Shown here: positions 55,497-64,000 of the stretch, piece after piece
Numbering within the stretch: the stretch's first letter is position 1
How the letters are laid out: each line of letters starts with the position of its first letter
From: Phorcus lineatus
Taxonomy: Eukaryota; Mollusca; Gastropoda; Trochida; Trochidae
Direction of reading: 5' to 3'
NCBI GenBank assembly: GCA_921293015.1
Contig: OV121097.1
Span: forward strand, 29,423,429 to 29,487,428
DNA: 64,000 nucleotides
Made by a program: the position numbers and the translations under genes
Notes under the pieces: generated by a model
The model's input: only the letters and a program-made list of their open reading frames with translations
The model's database searches: none
What the model was told of the DNA's origin: nothing

Positions 55497-58329
55497 CTGC
55501 AAACCAAATCATAGACTGATCACAAGGTTTCACGACACATTCACTGATAGATTTACAGCACATATTAAATATTCATAAAATTTAGAAAGCATCAACAAAA
55601 TTTAAGCTGTCTAAGGTATTCAAAATTTTGTTCACATGGCAATATGTGCTTATTGAGGGATTCACATAAATCTGCTCGAACTCACAAGACTTTGTGGTAG
55701 CAGCGAAACCCTGGACTCGAGAGGACATATATGTAGGTTTATCACTGCATATGTGACCAATATGTATTGACACATGATAAAATTTGATCTTGCTAATTTA
55801 AGAGAAAAAATAGTGTCAGACAAACTGACATTTCCCAGTTTAGGTGGAAAACATACTTTTTGCCAAGTATAGATGTACAAATTAATTTCAACTTGTCATA
55901 CGAGGCTACTGAAGACTATTTTAAGTACCAATTGCTCAAAATAGCACAAGAAGGATCATCTAAAACATTCCATGATACACTCGCTGAAAAACATCATTTG
56001 GTAAAAAAAAAAGTAATGGCAATAAAGGATACAGAGTCTTATCAAGATTTGTGAGTTTATACGCGTAATATCACCGCCAGTTTGGTGAAATTTGACACAT
56101 AACTTCTAAGCTTTGAAAAACAGCATAGCTACTTTCAACCAAAATCATATTTGGACATCAAAGTTAGAATGTCACATAGGATACATAAAACATAAATGAA
56201 AAGAATCTTCCTACAGACAAATTAGGCAAAAAAGCATTCCAACCAGTTGCATAATTTTTAAAAGGAATCAAGACAAATTTCATTCCGAAAGATAAAACAA
56301 ATAGCTAAACAAATGTTTGAGCATTACATATAAAACTCTTGGCCATATTTCAAGTATAACGGAGGCAAGTCTCAGTTCTTGAAATTTGTCCTTCAGCAAA
56401 GGTTAATTGAAAGAATTTTAATCTGACAAAAGAAAGATTTTGCTTGTAGATTCTTTTTCTAAAGTTTACAAAAATAATGATCGTTTTAATTGATGTTTTC
56501 TGATTGCTGAAACTATATGAATTTATCAGTAACCAATTTGTACATAGATATATATATATATATATATATATATATCTATCTCATTTGTTAATTTACGGTA
56601 TTGAAACTCTTCAGTGTTGACAGTGAATCATTTTCTAGATTCAACTTTAAATGACTGTCTCTATTCATTGGTGTGTCTGGTTTAAATTTTGAAGAGTCTG
56701 CTTGAACACATGTTTCAACAAATAATGATCAAAATAGGATCATAAAAATTCTCAAATACCACAGTGATAATCTAAAAATATGAGTTGGAGCAGATTAAGA
56801 GTCCAATCATAAGTAAGCAAATAGTACCACCAAAAAATATTTTCTTCCTTGTGCCCATTGGCATAATTCATTATGGGTCCTTTCCAAATTTTATTAGTAT
56901 TTGATTCAGGATTTGGAGGTAAATTTATCAATGTTAAATATTGAAATACGTTTGAAAAGTGTGAGTCGAGTCCGCAACATTTAACTCAGAGCTTTTATCA
57001 ACTGTGTTATAAACTTGTATCCATAGTTTGTAAGTAAGATTGCGAGTAAGATCTGAGGCGAGTTGCTGACACTTTGAGACCATGGGCAGCATGATATAAG
57101 CATATGCAAAGCAGGAAATTGTCTGTCAATCCCATAAATGTGCATTGTGAAAAGATATGTATAAATCCACTTAGGGTGTAGGTAATGGCCCATTTCTACT
57201 AAGTGTGCACCAACTACATTTTTTCTTTACAAAAAAATGGGGGTATGGATATCAAATGCAAAATGATAAGTTTCCGATTTCAAGAAACAGGTTTATAAAA
57301 AGGAAAAAGACGAGGGTTGATTTAATTTTAAAAACTCCAAAACCTCTTTGTGCATTTTCCATTACAAAAATCAAATCAACTACAAGAAAATTTATTCAAG
57401 GGTTTAACACTTTTCCTTTCTGAAAGCATAAGACAAGGAACTGTCATATCATGGATTCAAATGCATACACTGGTTTCTATAGACTGTTTGTTTATATCAA
57501 TGGCCAAACGGCTGCTAGATATTGGTAATTAGGGGTAAATGGGATAGAGCTTTTTCCTTTCTATCTGCATAGTGTGAATTTTAATGTTGTACTATCATGG
57601 TTGGATAATAGCTATCAGTAGTCAGTGATAACTTTTTTTATAAAAAGGGCACAAAATTATTCTTGCAACTATCTCTTTTACAAAAAAGAAACCAAAGAAA
57701 AATAATTGGAGAACATTCTCAGGTAAGCAAACAAATATTTGATATAGAGAACCAGATACAAGACAAAGATAACTGAAAGAAAAGAATTACAAGACATCCA
57801 GGAGACCTCTTTGAAATAACAAGAAAACCATGGCAATCAATAGAAAAGGTCCAATTAACCAAATAAGCATGTTCAGTACTAAAGAAGTTTATGAAACAAC
57901 ATAAGGATGAGATTTTAATAATTCCTCTAGCAGGAATTTCTAATGGGTCTGAGTGAAGATCGAGAGGCTTATAAATGAACACCAGCAACAGAATGGTTGC
58001 ATCAGAAGCGGTCATATTTTCTCATTACACTGGATTAACACTTAACCTGGTAATAAAATTACAAACAAAATGCTTGCTGCTGGGCAAATAATTGAAATCA
58101 TATCCAGGAATAGAAGCTGGATTCTTAATGACATAAAAGTGTTGGAGTTGATTGAACTTAACATGCTAGTAATGCAGATTCATTAAATATTGTTGCTGCT
58201 AATGAATGAATTATTTCCCAAGCCACCTTACACAAATGCTTGTTTACTTTTAAATAACTAAGAATTCTAGTCAGAAAGGGGGATAATATTCATGAGGATA
58301 TCAAGGATTGTTGTGAGGTGCTGTATTTA

Positions 58330-58720
58330 ATTCTAGAAGGTCATGCAGGAGAAATAATGAGTCCATTCTTTTATACGCATGGAGACCAAAACAGTTTAAT
58401 GTACGGATATTGAAAACATGAGTACAAGTAATAATCATTTGCGAGGTAAAGGAGCAAGGTATTTCTTGAGGACACATCATTGGATACAGTCGCAATCTTC
58501 CATCAAGATTAAAATCATTTGATGCCATATGGAATCAACAGTGGGAATGGAGCAGGCACAAAATAAGCCATTCTTGAGGACACGTCTCCTGCTAGTTTCT
58601 ATCATATCAAAGGAAACCAAAATGATTTAATCGCATTCAGAGCAAGAATCCCATTCAGTAAATGGAGCAGACCTCCTTGAAGACTTAGCCATGGCTGACC
58701 AGCAGATCTTTGGGACCAAA
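58330..58720. repeat. Degenerate repeat, two to three units of 130-180 bp
   Basis: ttcttgaggacacatc recurs near 58463 and 58572, with a weaker form near 58676. Between them ggagaccaaaacagtttaat matches ggaaaccaaaatgatttaat. No coding frame spans the units. Confidence 0.5.
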
Positions 58721-60532
58721 GCACGACTTGAGAGTTTCCATTTGTGTTGGGAGGCTAATCCACTCAGTGAGGTTTTCTCACTTCACAAGGGGAATATTGA
58801 AAATCTATGAGCGCTGTGGATGAAAGAGGCTGCACCAATTGACCGTGATCGCTTCCTCTGCTCACTTTAACGTCTGCTGCCGTGAGAAGGACAATTTTCT
58901 TGCATGACCAATGTATTGATCGGAAATCAGAATCACTGCACTCAATCTGTTTTTTGAGGGTTTTGTCATTTCAATTGTGTAAACTCAAAAAACACTTGGC
59001 TTGTTTTGTCAAAGATAGCTATACTGGTCGATAGAAAGAGCCGATTAAGATGCATTCAAAGCTATATCAGTGATTCTCCATATTTACAAGCTTTGCAAAT
59101 ATGATGCAGGTTCTTTGAAGAATTGTGTGCCCTTACCTGACTACTGCTAATAAAAATCATATAAAATGTCCTTGGTCACCTATTACCTACAACTTTTAAA
59201 TGTGTCAAAATGGATGCTATTGGCTTTCCTTTCTGGTGCAACAATGTTGCAGTTATTTAACTCCTGCCCAATCTGAACTATTTAAAGATTTGAAATATTG
59301 CTTCAAAAATGCATTCAAATCTTTTAAGCAGTTGATATGGTGCAGGGAAGATATTGATATAGAATATTGATTTTGTTTACCAAGAGTCCTGGGAACTGTT
59401 TTTTTTAAAGCTAGCCTCAAAACATTTTCCTGAAATACTTGAAATCACAAATTCATGAATATTCATATCCTTGTTATGAAAGTTATAAAATCATATTTCA
59501 AATTATGGTTTTGTTGTGGAGTCTTATCCTTTGAATGCTCTTAATTGTTTTGTTTTGAAATCACTATCTTAGTAATTTGATTTGCATTTAATATCCAACT
59601 CTCGTGATGTATTTCAATAACACTGAAAGAGAAAATAGAAATAACACGTACAAGTGTCATTATCCTAACTTTGTTGACTGATTTCATATTTCCCTTTCAT
59701 GTCATGTCATTCATATATCTGCATAATTGTAATAAAAAAATGGACAAATGCAATACAAATGGAACGTTAGTAATTAAAGTTTCAAACAAAAAGTTCTCTT
59801 TAACTATTCAATAATTGATGTAACTCCTTTTAGTTCTCTTCATAAATACTTCAGAATTCTCAGTTGTGTCATTCTGTTTACTATTGAAAGATTTAACTTC
59901 TGATCCAATATTGCAAGGCAGAAATTTACTGCATTACTACCGGAAAAGTTGTTCATTTGGAAATTTTAATAGTATATATATGCTTGCTCCATCACTAACA
60001 GCAATTAGATGTGCGAACCTTTTATCCAAATTTGTATGTCTATTGTGTTGAACAAAACTACATGTCTAAGTTTAATTGTACCTGTTGAAAAGAAATAAAG
60101 TGATAAAAAAATAGAATAAAAAAGAGCCTATATCTTAAAAAAAAAAAAAACAAAACAAAAAACCTTTGATCTATAACATTTCAGAATATTTTCTATTCCT
60201 TTAATTGGATTTCTGTTTCTGAAATAATACATGACTATCCCCTCTGCTCAGATCATAATTGATGTGAATAACTGTTTTACAATTATCCCAATTGATTTTT
60301 CAATCATATAGGCCAATAAACTCTCTTTAAGCCGACTCTAATTTGGCACGGCGACAAGAGAACGACATTTTGATTAGATGGCTCATGAGCGTGAATGTTA
60401 GTTTTAGATGTATGGATAGTCTTTGCGGTTTATAGACTGGTTTCCTTCTAAATGGATTGTTTGCATTATTCTGAAGTATTTCAAGCAACCTAAATCTTAA
60501 GAATGTTTTCATGCTTTTACTTCACTCCTTAA

Positions 60533-60560
60533 ACACACACACACACACATATATATACAC
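60533..60560. repeat. (CA)n/(TA)n microsatellite
   Basis: An acacac run passes into atatatac; short. Confidence 0.7.
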
Positions 60561-61639
60561 ATACAATTATTTACTTTAATAATAAAAAAAAAAATGAAAA
60601 CAAAAATAAAAATAATAATAAAAGCATTCTTATACCATGCATACATCCATGACGGATCATTACAGTGCACCAATCTATATTAGTAAAATATATTCTTTCA
60701 TCATTTCCATTTTGCCAGTTCATTTCTATACATCTCATGATGTGAACATTTTCATTGAGCAATTAAATATACATTGTCGTAGGTCTTGTGGCATTTATAT
60801 TCAGTTCAACATGGAGTGATGACCAGATTGAATGAAAGTTTGAATGTTATTACCAGTGTATGAAATTTGCCTGAGAAGTTTTTAATACCAGCCCAAAAGT
60901 GCTGATGTACATTTTTGGGCCAACTCAGAGAAAAAACAAGCCTAAAAGTTACCAAAACAGGATGACAGACAGGCCTTAGTTCAGATGAGATGTCAATACC
61001 TTGAAAGAACAGTACTTTGTTGTAGCCTATAAAGAGCATTGTGCAGCCATATAGGTACCTAAATTCCTGTTTTCAGGTACCCAATAGTACAAGACTGAGT
61101 ATAATGAGGCTTATGTGTCTTGCACAGGGACATAACACCATACAAGGCCAACAATTTAAGGGATAAAGGTTACAAATGTTTGGCAATTCCATCTGGATTT
61201 GAATCTGGGCCATTGGTATGATAGGCGAATACTATGGTACTCAATTGTCCATTATATAATCACAAGAACTTATTTATCTTTTAGAGATACATGAATAATA
61301 TGCCCTTAAGATTTAACTTTTTCATGCATACTAACCTTTTAAAATCAGCTGAATATGTAAGCAAATTTTACAATGATTACTATCATATATGTTCAAATTA
61401 AAAAATATAATCATTTACTGGAAGATCACAATGAATCCTGATGAAGAATTTTCTATGAATAAGCAATCTCATTCAAATGAAAAAGATCTTTCTGTATCCA
61501 AAGTTTTATTGTACATATATTTTGATTTTGACCATTATAAGGAGAATTTATTAAAGTATCATTTACACCTTTAAAAACATTTTTAAGTTACAGTTGATGA
61601 AAAGCTAAATAACTTCTATAATCTCTTGTGTTTCCATCT

Positions 61640-62610
61640 TAACTCCCGTTCCAATTATTCCAATACCAACCATTCATTCACTTATCTTAACCTTCTTTCA
61701 ATTAAGACCATTTTGTATAATTCTTTCCTTTGACAATATTCTTTACCTGTCTTTCCAAATATCTAAATATCAACTACTGTTTCCATTACACCAATCTTTA
61801 CCATTCTTTAAATTGACACCAATCTATACTAATATCATCACTTTTACAAATCTGTACCATTCTTTAAATTAAGCCAGTGTGTACAAATGTTCTATTGACA
61901 CCATTGTACCATTCTCTTCATTTGACACTTTTCAGTACCATTCTCTACATTTGACACCTCTCTGCAACATTCTCTACATTTGACACTATTGTACCATTCT
62001 CTACATTTGACACCTTTCTGTAACATTCTCTACTTCTGACACCTTTCTGTACCATTCTCTACATTTGACTCCATTGTACCATTCTCTACTTTTGACACCT
62101 TTCTGTACCATTCTCTACATTCGACTCCATTGTACCATTCTCTACTTTTGACACCTTTCTGTACCATTCTCTACATTTGACTCCATTGTACCATTATCTA
62201 CATTTGACTCCACTGTACCATTCTCTACATTTGACTCCATTGTACCATTCTCTACATTTGACTCCATTGTACCATTCTCTACATTTGACTCCATTGTACA
62301 ATTCTCTTTGTTGACACCTATTTGTCCCACTCTTTCTAAAAACACAAATCTAAACCACTCTACCCGTGACTTGATTAATATTATATCTTTCATTCCATCT
62401 ATAGCATTTAATACTATTCTCTCACTGAAAAAATCTTTACATTTCTTGCATCATTTGATCAAAAGAAAAAATTAACAATCATTTCTTCTTTCTTTTCAAG
62501 CCAATATGTACCATTCCTTCATGACATTAATCGTTATGATTCTTTCCATTGAAAAACTTCTGTACCATTCTTTCAACTGGCACTAACTTCAACCATTCTT
62601 TCAAATGACC
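61640..62610. repeat. Minisatellite of 27-29 bp units with homogeneous centre
   Basis: The unit gtaccattctctacatttga plus ctccatt (27 bases) alternates with a 29-base form ending cacctttct. Units at 62100-62310 are nearly identical; those at 61640-61900 and 62480-62610 are recognisable but decayed. On the minus strand the 27-base form reads as the open repeat M-E-S-N-V-E-N-G-T. Confidence 0.85.
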
Positions 62611-63519
62611 CAATTTCCAAAAGCAGTTTTGCTGGATCAGCGATAGCTGGCTATATCTCAGTACTCGCACACCAGATAATCAATGACCGGGAACACCAAG
62701 CTTTGCTTGTGTAACACTGGTCCCCGACGTGGGAATCTTGGAGTGAATGTCCAAGAAATCTGACCAATCAATACCCTGCCCTAGCTCTGTGAATTCTGAG
62801 AACGCTGCAGTGACTGTTGCTCTTGGTCCGTGTTAGTTTAACACAGACGCCGGTTAATTGAAAGGATTGGAGATTTCTTCTGGGATTCTCTCTGTCATGC
62901 AAGCAGGACCGCTCAAGAATATAGCTTCTGTTGTTTATGTGTCCTTGGTTTGGAATAGAGATTTGGCTTTCATTCCAAGATAACCTACGTTGGTTAATTG
63001 TGCGAGTTTGATTTCTTTCTTCATCCTGTTGAGTTTTGTGTGTGGTGGAATATTTGTCTAAAAAACAATTCTTAATTGTTGATTTGGCATCAAGATCTTT
63101 CCCTTTTTTAGTTGTGTTAGATAAAAAAGATGTTGACTTGATATTTGCATACATATATGCTGGCTTAACCATTATATTCTTAGTGAAATGACATAGCCAA
63201 AAGGAATATATCATATCTCTATTAAATGGGCACAATACATTACTAATGTAAAGGGATGCCCGTCATTGATGCAGAAAAACAATTCCTTTAATACATTTTG
63301 CAAATGTTTTAGCCAAATAGGTGTTAGTCGTGGTTGATAAATGTAAACTCGGAAATACAGAGTAAGGTGTGAAATAATCAGTCATAACATTCAGAGATTT
63401 GATTAAGTTCTTCTTGATTTAGTTCTTATTATTAGATAGAATATTTTGAATGGTTTAAACTACGTAAAATATAACAGTTTAAAAAATAAATTTCCTTCAT
63501 TACAACCTGGAACTTGAAT

Positions 63520-63825
63520 CAAACAGGGATTTCGAATACAACCTGGGGCCAAGGATGCATTCAAGGAAATATGGTATTGCAAAAATTCTTTGGGAGCAAT
63601 TGACTGTTTTTGAAGGAAGATCAGTCACTTATATGGACACAACCTGGGCCCTGAACAGAACCCAAGGTATAAGGGGGTGCTCAACAGAGAGAACCCTTGG
63701 ATGCCTTTGAGGAAACATGCTAATGCAAAAATTCAGAACATTAGGTGCAAATTGTTATTCAAGTTTATAAAAATCAAGGCCAGAAGATATAGACTGTTAT
63801 GAAGGCTTCTGCAAAGATCAGTAAT
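63520..63825. repeat. Degenerate duplicated unit of about 170 bp
   Basis: ggatgcattcaaggaaatat with attgcaaaaattc and a distal gaaggaagatcagt recur as ggatgcctttgaggaaacat, aatgcaaaaattc and gcaaagatcagt. acaacctggg also repeats. Confidence 0.5.
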
Positions 63826-64000
63826 TTTTTTTGCAAAACTGCAAAAAGCAAACATCTAATGCAACAATGAAATCACAAAATTGATGCCTTATATCGAGTA
63901 TATAATTGCTTTCCAATAGTCCAATTTGGCCACAGCTCATCTAGGTGCTCTAATATTTATGAACGATGAGGGACGTATTGCTAACGAGGATGGCTAGGAC

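Larger units (their letters stand above)
55497..64000. other. Endophilin-B upstream intron, at least 8.5 kb
   Basis: No N-terminal endophilin exon is found. It has satellites at 58330, 61640 and 63520 and simple repeats. The longest frame, 62768-63235 on the minus strand (155 codons), is basic and Asn/Thr/Ser-rich with no signal, domain or splice support. At 61110-61240 a weak SINE-like tail (cttgcacagggacataacaccata with gatttgaatctgggcc) is visible. Confidence 0.5.

Noticed and set aside
58660..58900. GC-richer stretch that could be an upstream endophilin exon
   Set aside because: No frame on the minus strand matches the expected N-terminal BAR sequence and no acceptor/donor pair encloses an open frame; it is part of a degenerate repeat.
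62142..62393. Open frame of repeated M-E-S-N-V-E-N-G-T
   Set aside because: It is a by-product of a 27-base minisatellite unit; 29-base variants break the frame on both sides and no start context or splice sites support it.
62768..63235. 155-codon open frame, the longest on the right
   Set aside because: No domain, no signal, a composition like non-coding AT-rich DNA, and it lies inside the presumed endophilin intron. Kept only as a note.
1..64000. CRISPR array, operon, phage or bacterial system
   Set aside because: No spaced identical repeats with unique spacers, no ribosome-binding-site-led gene runs; introns and eukaryotic transposons throughout.

Overview
This is eukaryotic nuclear DNA: AT-rich, with split genes using GT-AG introns and a dense load of degenerate transposons. 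No bacterial or viral gene organisation is visible. The gene set, the tRNA-derived SINEs and the many small inverted-repeat elements suggest an invertebrate, most likely a lophotrochozoan such as a mollusc. The sequence does not fix the species. Almost all coding information is in short exons, so open reading frames alone miss the genes. I rebuilt the genes by joining exons whose splice sites and reading phases agree.

Four genes are visible, all on the minus strand. (1) At 1521-2648 are the first two coding exons of a type II membrane protein with a DxDGDGxxD loop, best matched to the FAM234/ITFG3 family. Its 3' part lies beyond the left edge, and a candidate 5' untranslated exon ends at 8295. 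(2) At 9718-16803 is a complete seven-exon gene for a 282-residue secreted cysteine-rich protein. (3) At 21790-31771 is its complete paralog, seven exons and 273 residues. The two are head to tail, have identical intron phases (1,2,1,2,1,1) and four internal exons of identical length. Each has a signal peptide, two cysteine-rich modules of no family I can name, and a C-terminal ten-cysteine Ly6/uPAR (LU) domain ending C-F-C-x4-C-N, as in invertebrate quiver/sleepless-type proteins, but without a GPI-anchor tail. (4) At 40939-55496 are the last eight exons of endophilin-B (SH3GLB/Bif-1): the distal BAR helices, a linker with a 39-nt cassette-like exon, and the SH3 domain. The N-terminal exons lie beyond the right edge. 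An 18-nt microexon sits in the BAR region near where, as I recall, vertebrates insert neuron-specific exons.

The remainder is repeats. A dead mariner (5464-6699) and a 5'-truncated LINE tail (485-908) lie around the FAM234-like gene. TTAA-flanked MITEs of three families sit at 10389, 18041, 26636 and 37059. A hAT-type MITE lies at 35693-36161. Three copies of a tRNA-derived SINE are present, one with a 15-bp target duplication. There are also several fold-back elements, minisatellites and homopolymer tracts.

Region by region: 1-8.4 kb FAM234-like gene; 9.7-16.8 kb paralog A; 16.9-21.7 kb spacer; 21.8-31.8 kb paralog B; 31.9-40.9 kb repeat-rich spacer plus the probable endophilin 3' untranslated region; 40.9-55.5 kb endophilin-B exons; 55.5-64 kb its long 5' intron with satellites. 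The three loci have no evident functional link. Only the two paralogs form a real local family.
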